Positions 51,684 to 60,310 of a stretch of 64,000 nt of DNA are shown here, piece by piece. The stretch is from contig NZ_QAOU01000002.1 in NCBI RefSeq assembly GCF_003050965.1, positions 248,001 through 312,000 of the forward strand, in the 5' to 3' direction. The position numbers were made by a program, and so were the translations under genes. The notes under the pieces are model-generated. The model saw nothing but the letters and a program-made list of their open reading frames with translations, had not been told where the DNA came from and searched no databases. Position 1 is the stretch's first letter. Every line of letters starts with the position of its first letter. This DNA comes from Nitrosospira sp. Nsp2. GTDB lineage: Bacteria > Pseudomonadota > Gammaproteobacteria > Burkholderiales > Nitrosomonadaceae.

Positions 51684-52303
51684 AGCTGTGGAGCGATCTA
51701 TATGATCTGGTGACGCCGGATTTGCCGGGTTGTGCATTCGCAGCGGTGAACAGCGCCTTGCGACAGTCAGCCATTGTTTTCTGCGCGCAGTCTTTGGCGT
51801 GGCAGGAAGAGCATCCGCCGGTTGCGGTACAGGCGGAAACCGCGGAGTACGCTTTTATCCCGCCCACTGGGGCCGCAGTGCACGCGATAACGTATGCCCG
51901 GTTCAATGGGAAGGAAATAAGTCCGCATACGGGTGAACTCAATTTTACAACCAGAGATTGGCGCAATCAAACGGGGACACCCGAATACGTACTGGGTGGG
52001 CCCACATCATTGCGACTGGTACCCGAGCCTGACGCCGGAGGAACGCTGACCATCACCGTGGCGTTGAAGCCGTCCGCGTCTTCCGCAGGCATCGACGAGC
52101 ACCTGTTCAACGAATATCGGGAAGCGATCGTTCATGGAGCCCTGGCGCGCCTGATGCTGTCCCCAAAGAAGCCTTATACCAATACGCAACTCGCGCAATA
52201 TCATCAGCAGCAATTCTTGATCCAGACAGCGATGGCAGGAACGCGGGCGGCAAGGAATTTCACCCGCGGCCCGTTACGAACCGCCATCCTGAGAAGAGGA
52301 TAG
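51680..52303 (+). CDS. Phage head-completion/adaptor protein
   Basis: A 207-residue protein. The N-terminal half has aromatic and hydrophobic helices ([22 protein letters not shown]) and a beta-rich middle ([12 protein letters not shown]); the C-terminus ends Arg-rich ([20 protein letters not shown]). GTG start overlapping the preceding stop. The structural role is deduced from its place between the adaptor and tail-collar genes. Confidence 0.65.
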   Translation: MKLWSDLYDLVTPDLPGCAFAAVNSALRQSAIVFCAQSLAWQEEHPPVAVQAETAEYAFIPPTGAAVHAITYARFNGKEISPHTGELNFTTRDWRNQTGTPEYVLGGPTSLRLVPEPDAGGTLTITVALKPSASSAGIDEHLFNEYREAIVHGALARLMLSPKKPYTNTQLAQYHQQQFLIQTAMAGTRAARNFTRGPLRTAILRRG

Positions 52304-52307
52304 CGCC

Positions 52308-53207
52308 ATGGGGCTTCGGTTTTCAAATTTTGGCAAAGCGGTCGTCGCCTCGGCCCCCAACGGAACAGCCGGGCTGAGCTTCACGGTAGAGGCGGGGAAA
52401 GGGCTTCTTTTTCCGGCGCTCGGGGCGGGGGATTATTTTTACGGAATTTTCAAGGACGCTTCCGGCAACCGGGAAATCGTGAGGATCGAGGCGCGCAGCA
52501 GCGATAGCCTCACCATTGCGCCGAGCGGGCGCGGGCTGGACGGCACCGCGGCCAGAACCTGGGCGGCGGGAGATTATTTTGTCGCCGGTTTAACGAATGC
52601 CGCGCTGCAGGAGTCGCTATCAAATCCGGCCCTGATTGCGTTAGGGGCCCTGCCATCGTCTGCTGGCAAGTTACCATATTTTACCGGCAACGCCACGGCG
52701 GCGCTCACGGAACTGACCCCATTTATCCGGACCCTGCTTGACGATGCGGATGCGGCATCGGCACGGTTGACGTTGGGGGTGCCGACAGCGGTTGCCGCTC
52801 TCATACCATCCGGTACGGTCATGTCCTTTTTCCAGGCTGCCGCCCCGGTTGGCTGGACACAGATCACAACGCATCACAACAAGGCGTTGCGGGTAGTTGG
52901 TGGTGCTGGCGGCGGTTCCGGCGGCTCCGTGTCCTTTACGGCTGCATTCACCTCCCTAGGGATCAGCGGGGCTATCGGCGCTACTACCCTAACAACAGCA
53001 CAGATTCCTGCGCACAGCCACGCAATTCCTTACGGCTTTGCCGGAGCAGACGCAGGCTCTACAGTGGGAACGACAAATAACACGCAGGGTGCCATCTCGA
53101 CAAATAACAGTATCGGCGGCGGAGGATCACACTCACATTCTTTCACCGGTACAGCGATTAACCTTGCAGTGCAGTACGTAGACATGATTATAGCGAGCAA
53201 AGATTAA
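52308..53207 (+). CDS. Tail-collar domain protein
   Basis: A 299-residue tail or baseplate-fibre protein. The C-terminal half contains the phage tail-collar motif: [21 protein letters not shown]...KALRVVGG and the His-rich HSHAIPYG...HSHSFTG pair with a Gly/Ser linker. The N-terminal half is beta-rich ([24 protein letters not shown]). Such proteins may bind the host receptor or assist fibre folding. Its stop overlaps the following ATG by one base (TAATG). Confidence 0.85.
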   Translation: MGLRFSNFGKAVVASAPNGTAGLSFTVEAGKGLLFPALGAGDYFYGIFKDASGNREIVRIEARSSDSLTIAPSGRGLDGTAARTWAAGDYFVAGLTNAALQESLSNPALIALGALPSSAGKLPYFTGNATAALTELTPFIRTLLDDADAASARLTLGVPTAVAALIPSGTVMSFFQAAAPVGWTQITTHHNKALRVVGGAGGGSGGSVSFTAAFTSLGISGAIGATTLTTAQIPAHSHAIPYGFAGADAGSTVGTTNNTQGAISTNNSIGGGGSHSHSFTGTAINLAVQYVDMIIASKD

Positions 53208-53554
53208 TGAGAACTTGTGTAGCTGACTGCCCCCTTGGGGCCAAGTGCGAAGAGGTCAAGATGGAATACGGGAAACCGGTTCTCTATCGTTGCCCCTGGT
53301 ATGTGCAGATTCGAGGCGTGGATACGAATACCGGTCAAGAGACAGGGACCTGGGGTTGCGCCATCACCTGGATGCCCACCCTGATGATCAACACGGCAAA
53401 CGAGTCGCGTAAAAGCGTTGCCGCTATCGAATCATTCCGCAATGAGATGGTTAAGCAAGGCGCACAGACACAACAGATGCTGCTGGTGGCGGCACGACCC
53501 CCAAACCGGGAACAAGACGGTAAAACCCTGGAACAGGCCCAGATATGCGAGTAA
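53207..53554 (+). CDS. Phage Cys-containing protein of unknown function
   Basis: A 115-residue protein. The N-terminus has four Cys in CVADCPLGAKCEE...RCPWY, a possible metal or disulfide site; the rest is helical (ESRKSVAAIESFRNEMVKQGAQTQQMLLV). No family recognised. It overlaps the next gene by ten bases. Confidence 0.6.
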   Translation: MRTCVADCPLGAKCEEVKMEYGKPVLYRCPWYVQIRGVDTNTGQETGTWGCAITWMPTLMINTANESRKSVAAIESFRNEMVKQGAQTQQMLLVAARPPNREQDGKTLEQAQICE

Positions 53555-54126
53555 CGATCATTCGAGATGACAGTGTTGTCGGAGTGGACGGCGTATTCAG
53601 ACGGGTTGACCTGTCGGCGTTGCCTGCGCGAATTCGCGCGCTGCAATGGAATGGCGTAAGCGGCCATGTCGAGTACGACCATGGTGCAAACACAACTTTG
53701 CATGATCTGGCGGCCTTCCAGACGTTCGTCGACCTGTGGAATACGGCTGCGCCGCAACCGCCCGTTCCTCCCGGCGCTCGGCAGATGACAGCCGCCGCGC
53801 TCGCGAGAATCGATAGCGCCTATGAGGCGGCTGTCAAGGCGATGACCAAAAGTTACCCTGGCGACGAAGTCGGGAGTTGGCCGCAGCAGGAGGCGGAAGC
53901 CCGAGCCTGGTTAATGGATTCAAGGGCCAGCACGCCCTGGATCGACGCAGCAGCTGCGGGGCGGGGAATTGACAAGGCCGCGCTGATTGCCAAGATCATC
54001 ACGAAAGCGTCGCTGTTCACGCCCGCGCATGGTCAACTCACGGGCAAACGGCAAAAACTGCGCGATGAAATTATCGCGCTCGGCGACAACCCGACCCAAC
54101 AGCAATTGGACGCGATTCAGTGGTGA
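53545..54126 (+). CDS. Phage tail-region protein
   Basis: A 193-residue protein. The start VTIIRDDSVVGVDGVFRRVDLSALPARIRALQWNG..GHVEYD resembles small tail-assembly or fibre-assembly proteins of prophages; the remainder is helical (ALARIDSAYEAAVKAMTKSYPGDEVGSWPQQEAEARAWL). Assignment is by that N-terminal pattern and position. A terminator-like hairpin follows at 54,154. Confidence 0.6.
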   Translation: MRVTIIRDDSVVGVDGVFRRVDLSALPARIRALQWNGVSGHVEYDHGANTTLHDLAAFQTFVDLWNTAAPQPPVPPGARQMTAAALARIDSAYEAAVKAMTKSYPGDEVGSWPQQEAEARAWLMDSRASTPWIDAAAAGRGIDKAALIAKIITKASLFTPAHGQLTGKRQKLRDEIIALGDNPTQQQLDAIQW

Positions 54127-54153
54127 CGAGACCAACCATACTTCATCCGACTC

Positions 54154-54179
54154 AAACGCGGCGTTGCCGCGTTTTTTTT
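54154..54179 (+). terminator. Rho-independent terminator-like hairpin
   Basis: AAACGCGGC-GTT-GCCGCGTTT, 9-bp stem with tract of T. It separates the tail genes from the lysis cassette. Confidence 0.85.
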
Positions 54180-54229
54180 GCAACGACTTAATGGTTCTTA
54201 TTCAAACATATTACTTCGGAGAAATCATC

Positions 54230-54421
54230 ATGACCATGTACCAGCGCAAACGCATCCAGTTGATCAAGGAAGCGATAGATAAAAAAAACGCGGCAGCCGA
54301 TGCCGACGTGGACAGTTTGCTTGAGCGCTTCATAGCGTCGAAATGGACCGCTGCCATATCGATTGCCGTTTTATCGGCCGCTGCCCTGTTTGCGGTTGTC
54401 GCCCTGTGGAATCTGTTCTGA
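54230..54421 (+). CDS. Small membrane protein, holin candidate
   Basis: A 63-residue protein with one C-terminal transmembrane helix (WTAAISIAVLSAAALFAVVALWNLF) after a charged N-terminus (YQRKRIQLIKEAIDKKNAAADADVDSLLERF). Its small size, single helix and place in front of a lysozyme gene make it a holin or holin-regulator candidate. GGAG at 54,218-54,221 precedes the ATG at 54,230. I cannot assign a holin class. Confidence 0.55.
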   Translation: MTMYQRKRIQLIKEAIDKKNAAADADVDSLLERFIASKWTAAISIAVLSAAALFAVVALWNLF

Positions 54422-54423
54422 TC

Positions 54424-54723
54424 ATGGCCCCCGACGATAGCGAGCAACGGCCTGAGAGGCGTCGCGGCCCTTCCACGTATACGCTGTCCTTTGGAGGAAT
54501 TATCGCCGTAGCAGGTCTTGCGGCATCGGGGGTGGCGACATATAACTCCGTGCAAAACGACATCGCAAGCCTGAAACGAGGAGAACTTTACCAGGAAAGA
54601 ACAAATGAGCGCCTGAGCGATGAGATGAAATCGCTCAGAATCGAGCAGCGCGAAACCATGAGGGAGTTCAACGAGAAGCTCGACAGGATCATCGATCAGT
54701 GGCCCCGGGGGAGGAAGCTATGA
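54424..54723 (+). CDS. Membrane/coiled-coil lysis protein candidate
   Basis: A 99-residue protein with one transmembrane helix (FGGIIAVAGLAASGVATYNSV, about residues 23-43) followed by a charged coiled coil (LYQERTNERLSDEMKSLRIEQRETMREFNEKLDRIIDQW). The layout resembles holin or i-spanin-like proteins. It starts 2 bp after the preceding stop, and its own stop overlaps the next ATG (ATGA). Confidence 0.58.
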   Translation: MAPDDSEQRPERRRGPSTYTLSFGGIIAVAGLAASGVATYNSVQNDIASLKRGELYQERTNERLSDEMKSLRIEQRETMREFNEKLDRIIDQWPRGRKL

Positions 54724-54989
54724 GGTATCTCCTCGGAGCCGTGTTTCTCGCCTCATGCACCACGCTAACGCCTTCAGCGATGGACAACGCATCAATCGAA
54801 CAGCACGCGCCTGCTTCCACGCCTGCGCCACCGGTTTCCGAAAGCGAGCAGGAAGCCCGCAAGCCGAAACCCAAGGCGTCGTTGCCCACGCCGGCGCCCG
54901 AGGTATCGTCTTGCGCCAACCTGAAGATGCCAGACCTCAAAGAAACAATAAGGGCAAAGCTCGACTGTATTTCAGAAAACGCCAAATGA
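54720..54989 (+). CDS. Small lipoprotein in lysis cassette
   Basis: An 89-residue lipoprotein: MRYLLGAVFLASC with lipobox Cys13, then a Pro/Ser/Glu-rich chain (PASTPAPPVSESEQEARKPKPK). It may be an o-spanin partner of the coiled-coil protein at 54,424. If so, this would be a second spanin-like pair in addition to 41,695/42,146. It starts in ATGA overlap with the preceding gene. Confidence 0.55.
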   Translation: MRYLLGAVFLASCTTLTPSAMDNASIEQHAPASTPAPPVSESEQEARKPKPKASLPTPAPEVSSCANLKMPDLKETIRAKLDCISENAK

Positions 54990-55037
54990 TGTTCATGCGC
55001 CGCTGCGGCGAGACGCTGAACATGAAGGAGCGCTCAA

Positions 55038-55577
55038 GTGATTAAACCATCGATTACAGAATCACGGTCCGCATTGGCGGCGCTGGCGCTCGCCGCCTCA
55101 ACACTGGTCGGGATTGCCCTGCATGAAGGTTATAAGGAACAAGCCTATATCCCGGTGCCGGGCGACGTACCCACCATCGGGTTTGGCACAACCTCCGGCG
55201 TCCGAATGGGTGACAGAACAACACCGGAGCGTTCCCTTGTCCGTTTGCTTGGCGAAGTCGAGGATGTTTATGCTGCAGGCGTTAAAAATTGCGTAACCGT
55301 GCCTCTCTACCCGCATGAGTTCGAGGCGTTTGTAAGGTTGGCCTATAACATTGGTGTGCCGACGTTTTGCCGCAAGGCCAAGCCTGGAAAGCCGGCCAAT
55401 CTGATCGACCTGATCAATGCTGAAAAGTATGCGGAGGCCTGCGCGCGCATCGAGGCGTTCAAGTATGGGCCGGGAAGAAAAGTATTGCCCGGTCTTGTCA
55501 AGCGTCGAGCTGAAGAGCGGGCAATTTGCGAAGGAAAAAAATCCGGCGAACCTGCAATAGCAGTGTCCCGGAATTAG
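55038..55577 (+). CDS. Phage endolysin, GH24 lysozyme
   Basis: A 179-residue muramidase that cuts peptidoglycan at lysis. The catalytic Glu is Glu30 in LHEGYKEQAYIPVPGDVPTIGFGTT, with Asp43 and Thr46 in the same motif; TTPERSLVRLLGEVEDVYAAGV and YPHEFEAFVRLAYNIG are typical. An Ala/Leu-rich N-terminal stretch (ALAALALAASTLVGIAL) could act as a signal-arrest-release segment. GTG start at 55,038 with AAGGAG upstream. Normal length. Confidence 0.92.
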   Translation: MIKPSITESRSALAALALAASTLVGIALHEGYKEQAYIPVPGDVPTIGFGTTSGVRMGDRTTPERSLVRLLGEVEDVYAAGVKNCVTVPLYPHEFEAFVRLAYNIGVPTFCRKAKPGKPANLIDLINAEKYAEACARIEAFKYGPGRKVLPGLVKRRAEERAICEGKKSGEPAIAVSRN

Positions 55578-55589
55578 GATCTGGCCAAA

Positions 55590-57623
55590 GTGAGCGCTTT
55601 CAGAATCTCAGGTTTCTCCGGCTTGGTGCCAAGACTGGCAAAGCAGTTGCTGGCGCCTTATCAAGCACAGATCGCGACGAATTGCGATCTTACGTCCGGC
55701 GATTTGCGCCCTAGAAGCGGCCCCAAAGCGGTGTTCGCTCCCGTCATCAACAATGACATCGTTTCCATGTTTCGCATGGAAAAAGACGGCAACGAAAAGT
55801 GGCTGGCATGGGACAGGGATGTTGACGTGGCACGCTCTCCCGTCGCGGGGAATACATCGCGGCGCTTTTACTATACCGGAGACGGCGAACCGCGCGTCTC
55901 GGACTACGAAACCGCGACCCGGGGCACGGGGCCTTATCCTTCGGGTTGTTTTGTGTTGGGCGTCACGCCGCCACTTAAAGCGCCTGCAATATCCATATCC
56001 GGCGGAGCGGGAGCAGTGGTAACGCGTGCCTACGTGTGCACTTTTGTCACGCCATGGGGTGAGGAGTCGAAACCTTCCCCGGCTGCTACCGCGACGGCGA
56101 ACGCCGATGCGGCATGGATGCTTTCCAATCTTGATACGGCCCCGCCCAATAGCGGGACGGTGACGGGGGCAAGCCGAAACACGCCGCTGCCGGGACATGT
56201 CGAGGTCATGCTGGACAGCGTTTTTGGCCTGCGGGCGCATGAGGAAATTACATTTGCATCGGTTTCAGGCATGACAGACCTGAATGCCACCTTTGCGATT
56301 CATAGCGTCAACGCGGGCACCAACAAAATCGTGGTGCCGCTTTCGACCACACAAATCTATATCGCAGGCGGGACGTGGGCACGCAAGGCTCCGCATAACA
56401 CCCACGGGATGATCAAGCGGATATACCGCACGCTCTCCACGTCGGAAGCCACCGAGTATCACTATGTCGCTACGATTCCGGCAATCGCCACTGCCTATAC
56501 CGATACGGCGAGCGACGAAGACGTCGCCTTGGGAGAAATTCTTCCTTCTGCCAACTGGGAGATGCCACCGGCCGACCTGAAAGGCATTCTGATTTTGCCA
56601 AATGGAGTCGCCGCGGGGTTTTCAGGCAACGAAGTCCATTTTTCCGAGCCCTTCAAGCCATACGCATGGCCCACAGCTTATCGCCAGACTTACGACCAGG
56701 ACATAGTCGCCATCGGCTTCACAGGCACCACCCTGGTCGGGATGACACAGGGGAACCCCTTCACCATTACCGGGGTGGAGCCGGTGACAATGGGTGGGGG
56801 CATGGAAAAGCTTGGCGTGGCGTGGCCGTGCATGGCCAAGCGCGGCGTGGCGAGTTTTGCCTTCGGAGTGGGCTACCCCGCGCCGCAGGGGATGGTCATC
56901 ATCGGCGCGAGCAGCGACATCGTCACCAACGACCTTTTCACCCAGAAGGAATGGTCGGAATTGAACCCGCGGACCTTTATCGCCGCTTCCGCCGATAACC
57001 GGTATTACTGCGGGTATACCATCGACGACAGTTCACTCATGTTCGTGATCGACAAGACCGAGAGGGCCTCTTTTATCCGGATCAATCAGCGCATCAGCTG
57101 TATATGGACGGACCCGGCCACGGGCAGGCTGTATGTGGCAGCGGAGAAGAAAATTTACGAATGGGAAGGTGATGCGGGAAGCAAACTTTCCTACGAGTGG
57201 AAGAGCAAAAAGTTCGTTACCACACCGCCGGTGAATTATGGCGCGGCCAAGATAGATGCCGACTTCGATGTGTCGGAGGCGGAATTGGCAGCGACACAAG
57301 CTGCCCATGACTCAGCCATTGCCGCTAATCGGGCAGTAATCACCCAACGAGGCATGGATGATGGGCTGGCTGATCCAGGCTTGGGTGAATACGCCATTGG
57401 AGGCGATGCGATGGATGAAATTCCGCCATTGATTGCCGACTCCCTGCAATTCCAGCTCTGGGCCGATGGCGCGTTGAAATTCACCAAGAAGGTCAGCAAC
57501 AACCGAGCCTTCCGGCTTCCCGCCGGCTATAAGGCGGATAACGTGGAAATCGTGTTATCAGGCAATGTGAAGGTTACGGGCGCCGTACTGGCTGAGACGA
57601 TGGATGGGCTAAAGCAGGCGTAG
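55590..57623 (+). CDS. Large phage tail/virion protein
   Basis: A 677-residue beta-rich protein with repeated aromatic and Gly turns, such as GDGEPRVSDYETATRG, VGYPAPQGMVIIGASSD, and IDDSSLMFVIDKTERASFIRINQRISCIWTDPATGRLYVAAEKKIYEWEGD. It resembles propeller-like tail-hub or nozzle proteins of podoviruses, but no exact family is recalled. Starts with GTG-type codon at 55,590, 12 bp after the lysozyme stop. It is the largest structural protein of the module. Confidence 0.7.
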   Translation: MSAFRISGFSGLVPRLAKQLLAPYQAQIATNCDLTSGDLRPRSGPKAVFAPVINNDIVSMFRMEKDGNEKWLAWDRDVDVARSPVAGNTSRRFYYTGDGEPRVSDYETATRGTGPYPSGCFVLGVTPPLKAPAISISGGAGAVVTRAYVCTFVTPWGEESKPSPAATATANADAAWMLSNLDTAPPNSGTVTGASRNTPLPGHVEVMLDSVFGLRAHEEITFASVSGMTDLNATFAIHSVNAGTNKIVVPLSTTQIYIAGGTWARKAPHNTHGMIKRIYRTLSTSEATEYHYVATIPAIATAYTDTASDEDVALGEILPSANWEMPPADLKGILILPNGVAAGFSGNEVHFSEPFKPYAWPTAYRQTYDQDIVAIGFTGTTLVGMTQGNPFTITGVEPVTMGGGMEKLGVAWPCMAKRGVASFAFGVGYPAPQGMVIIGASSDIVTNDLFTQKEWSELNPRTFIAASADNRYYCGYTIDDSSLMFVIDKTERASFIRINQRISCIWTDPATGRLYVAAEKKIYEWEGDAGSKLSYEWKSKKFVTTPPVNYGAAKIDADFDVSEAELAATQAAHDSAIAANRAVITQRGMDDGLADPGLGEYAIGGDAMDEIPPLIADSLQFQLWADGALKFTKKVSNNRAFRLPAGYKADNVEIVLSGNVKVTGAVLAETMDGLKQA

Positions 57624-57662
57624 CGGGCGTAGGAGTATTGCATTGAAAGAATTGGAAGCGTG

Positions 57663-57691
57663 AGCCGCCAGCTTGCTGAGCGGCTTTTTTT
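57663..57691 (+). terminator. Terminator-like hairpin
   Basis: AGCCGC-CAGC-TT-GCTG-A-GCGGCT with seven T following. It lies between the 677-residue protein and the next small gene. Confidence 0.8.
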
Positions 57692-57714
57692 ATGGCTATC
57701 AGAAGGAGAACCAA

Positions 57715-58098
57715 ATGGCGAAATACGCTCATGCAGATGTGTTGGACGGAGGTCTAAACGCAATACAGAATAATGCGACCCAAATGCTGCTGCTCAAGGC
57801 CTACTCCCCCGCGGACAATTACACCACCGTTAGCGGGAACGCGATCTGCACCGTCAACATGGCCGCTGCCGACTACACCCTGTCCGGGCCCGACGGAGCA
57901 GCGCGCGTTCTCACCGTTGCGGCCAAGAGCGGAACCGCATCCGCAAACTCCGGTCCTGCGCCGGACTTGCATATCGCTTTTACGAACGGCGCAAACAAAG
58001 TACTGATGGTGACAGATGAGACATCTGACCAGGTAGTGACGAGCGGCAACACCATCAACTTTCCTAACCTCACCTACACCAGCAACCAGCCGGCCTAG
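57715..58098 (+). CDS. Phage protein of unknown function
   Basis: A 127-residue beta-rich protein: KYAHADVLDGGLNAIQNNATQMLLLKAYSPADNYTTV and later VLTVAAKSGTASANSGPAPDLHIAFTNG. AAGGAG at 57,703-57,708 marks the ATG at 57,715. Probably a structural protein; no family recognised. Confidence 0.62.
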   Translation: MAKYAHADVLDGGLNAIQNNATQMLLLKAYSPADNYTTVSGNAICTVNMAAADYTLSGPDGAARVLTVAAKSGTASANSGPAPDLHIAFTNGANKVLMVTDETSDQVVTSGNTINFPNLTYTSNQPA

Positions 58099-58189
58099 AG
58101 AACCTCATAGACCTCGCGCTACAGCCGGGGGCACCAGGCAACAGTGCGGCGATACCGGGTTGAGCTGGCAAAAAAGAGGATTTTACACA

Positions 58190-58576
58190 ATGGCACTCAT
58201 AAAAACGGCGAGAACACTCGTTTCGACCGCTTCAAATGCGGCAGGGGCCGCGACACGCGGCAGGCTCAACATGAATCTGGCGCAGGGCGGCGGGTTTTTG
58301 ACAATCAAGATGACGAATGGCGTCACCGGGCCTGCGGTGCAATGTGTGTGCAATATTCTTGTCGCTCACAGTTCCACCTTACCTGCCGCGGCTTCGGCGG
58401 GAGCAGACTGGAAAATAATTGCATCGTATGGCGGTGGCACCATGCCCAACGCCACGACCGAGGTTGGCATCCCGATTGATCCGGCCATCATGTGCCTCGA
58501 AGTGGAATTCACCGGCAACACGGGCCAGGCGGTGACGGTCGAGGCATATCTAAGCGAACTGACCATGGCGGTTTAA
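58190..58576 (+). CDS. Phage protein of unknown function
   Basis: A 128-residue protein with a Ser/Thr/Ala-rich N-terminus (ALIKTARTLVSTASNAAGAATRGRLNMNLAQGGGF) and beta-rich end (VGIPIDPAIMCLEVEFTGNTGQAVTVEAYLSEL). Likely a virion component; similarity in style to the gene at 57,715. AGAGGA upstream supports the ATG at 58,190. The next gene starts immediately after its stop. Confidence 0.6.
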   Translation: MALIKTARTLVSTASNAAGAATRGRLNMNLAQGGGFLTIKMTNGVTGPAVQCVCNILVAHSSTLPAAASAGADWKIIASYGGGTMPNATTEVGIPIDPAIMCLEVEFTGNTGQAVTVEAYLSELTMAV

Positions 58577-60307
58577 GTGGCGCTATCGCTATCGCAGAGG
58601 TTTTTAAAACAGCCTCAGCATGCAGCGCCGCTGGATCCCAATCACCCGCTGTTCAAGGACATTGTATTCGCGTATTCCGCAGGGCGGGGGTTGCTCGACG
58701 GGAAGCATCCCGGCAAATCAGGGTCTTTTGCCGGGACGATGCTATATGGATATGGCGCAAACGGGAAACACGTCCGGACCGGCGCGGCGAACAGCCATCT
58801 GGCCTTCCCGAATATCGACGATTACAACGTGCTGGGCGAGGTCACGGCAGTTGCACTTATTCGTCAGGCTAGCGCAACCTCGCAAGGGTCAATCGTCCAT
58901 AAGGCCGAGACATCCGGTGGAACGAACACGCCATTCGGGCTTCTGGTCGAATCCACCGGCGCGATATCCTTTAACAGATCCAACGCAGGCGGCAGCACAC
59001 CCTTCCGCGTCTGGGCCAGTGCCGCCACCCTGGCGGTCAATCAACTAGCGGTGATCGCGGCCACGCAGGGCGGCGAAATATCCGTTCCGCCAAAATTCTT
59101 TATTGATGGCGGCTTCGATAGCGGAACCCCAACCGGGTTATACGGCGGCACCGGGACTGGCGCGCCGACGCCGACGTCCGTATCGCTGAAACTCGGCAAC
59201 CGCACCGACAATTTTTCTCGTTTCAGTGGCGAGATATACGATGTCATCATCCTGAAAAGGGTGCTTTCCGCATCAGAGATTGCGGATCTGTCGAGAAACG
59301 TATGGGCAATTTGGCAAGCGCCTTCCAGACGGTTATGGGTTATTGCCGCGGAAACCAACCTAACCGGCACAGCCTTTGGGCAGAGCAATAGCGCCGGGCT
59401 TGGCAATATTGCCCAGGTGCACGGGCTTCGCGCCCCGGCCTCGACACAGGCAAATCCGAGCGGCGCAGATGCGATCACCTTGAGCATGGTCATTGACCTA
59501 GCGCGCGCTGAAATCATTCATGGAAATTCCGCCGGCACCGCGGGAGTTACCCAGAATCACTTTCTGCCGGCTGTGCCCATTGCCGCCCCCGTTCAGCATG
59601 CTATCTGGGCCACCGAGGCAGTCACGCAAAAACATATTGCTGCTGCCGCCAGCGCTAAGCAAGAAAATGAGAGCAGCGGCGGCAAAATTGCGCGCGGCAT
59701 CGGCAATTTTGTCCCTCAGCCGGCCATCCAGCAGAACGCCAATGGAGCAGGGTCCGTCAGCCAGACTCACATTCTGTCCGGCATTGCCACCTTCGCTCAG
59801 CACGGCATCCGGGTGGCCGAGGCAATCACGCAAAACCATATTGCTGCTGGCGCCAGCGCTACGCAAGAAAACGAGAGCAGCACCGGCAAAATTGCGCGCG
59901 GCATCGGCAATTTTGTTCCTCAGCCGGCCATCCAGCAGAACGCTAACGGAGCAGGATCCGTCAGCCAGACTCACATTCTGTCCGGTACGGCCGCAGGCCA
60001 GATAAATAACGCCGCCGACGCGTCGCTTGGAGGCGAACGCATCATCGAGACGGAGCTGCTTACGCGCATCGCTTCAGCCCCTGTTGCGTCCGTCAAGAAA
60101 CCAGGCATACCCGTCGGAACCCCGATGTGGCTGAAAACAACAATGGAAATTTTGACCGGGCGGCGCGGAAATCGCGTGGAAGTGCCCAAGTTCCAGGAAT
60201 TGACTTTTTCCGCCGTTCCCACCAAAGGGGAGTGCGAGGCGTTATACCGCTATATCAATGCCGTCCGGCACTCACTGGAGCAGATCATTAAAAGATTGGA
60301 CAGCTAA
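58577..60307 (+). CDS. LamG/lectin-like tail protein with tandem repeats
   Basis: A 576-residue protein starting with GTG at 58,577. Residues about 20-250 form a concanavalin A-like/LamG-type beta sandwich (GLLVESTGAISFNRSNAGGSTPFRVW... FSGEIYDVIILKRVLSASEIADLSRNVW). Residues about 341-470 carry two copies of a 68-residue unit with TQ(K/N)H and SQTHILSG motifs. The C-terminus (YRYINAVRHSLEQIIKRL) is helical. Such proteins usually bind sugars on the host surface as tail fibre or appendage components. Confidence 0.75.
   Translation: MALSLSQRFLKQPQHAAPLDPNHPLFKDIVFAYSAGRGLLDGKHPGKSGSFAGTMLYGYGANGKHVRTGAANSHLAFPNIDDYNVLGEVTAVALIRQASATSQGSIVHKAETSGGTNTPFGLLVESTGAISFNRSNAGGSTPFRVWASAATLAVNQLAVIAATQGGEISVPPKFFIDGGFDSGTPTGLYGGTGTGAPTPTSVSLKLGNRTDNFSRFSGEIYDVIILKRVLSASEIADLSRNVWAIWQAPSRRLWVIAAETNLTGTAFGQSNSAGLGNIAQVHGLRAPASTQANPSGADAITLSMVIDLARAEIIHGNSAGTAGVTQNHFLPAVPIAAPVQHAIWATEAVTQKHIAAAASAKQENESSGGKIARGIGNFVPQPAIQQNANGAGSVSQTHILSGIATFAQHGIRVAEAITQNHIAAGASATQENESSTGKIARGIGNFVPQPAIQQNANGAGSVSQTHILSGTAAGQINNAADASLGGERIIETELLTRIASAPVASVKKPGIPVGTPMWLKTTMEILTGRRGNRVEVPKFQELTFSAVPTKGECEALYRYINAVRHSLEQIIKRLDS
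59597..59986 (+). repeat. In-frame tandem repeat, 204-bp unit
   Basis: Two in-frame copies with a period of exactly 204 bp (59,597-59,800 and 59,801-59,986, the second slightly shorter), encoding the 68-residue repeats of the lectin-like protein. Central stretches are nearly identical in DNA. Confidence 0.88.
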
Positions 60308-60310
60308 AAA

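Noticed and set aside
52308-60307. Diversity-generating retroelement in the tail genes
   Set aside because: No reverse transcriptase gene and no template/variable repeat pair were found, although related podoviruses can carry one.
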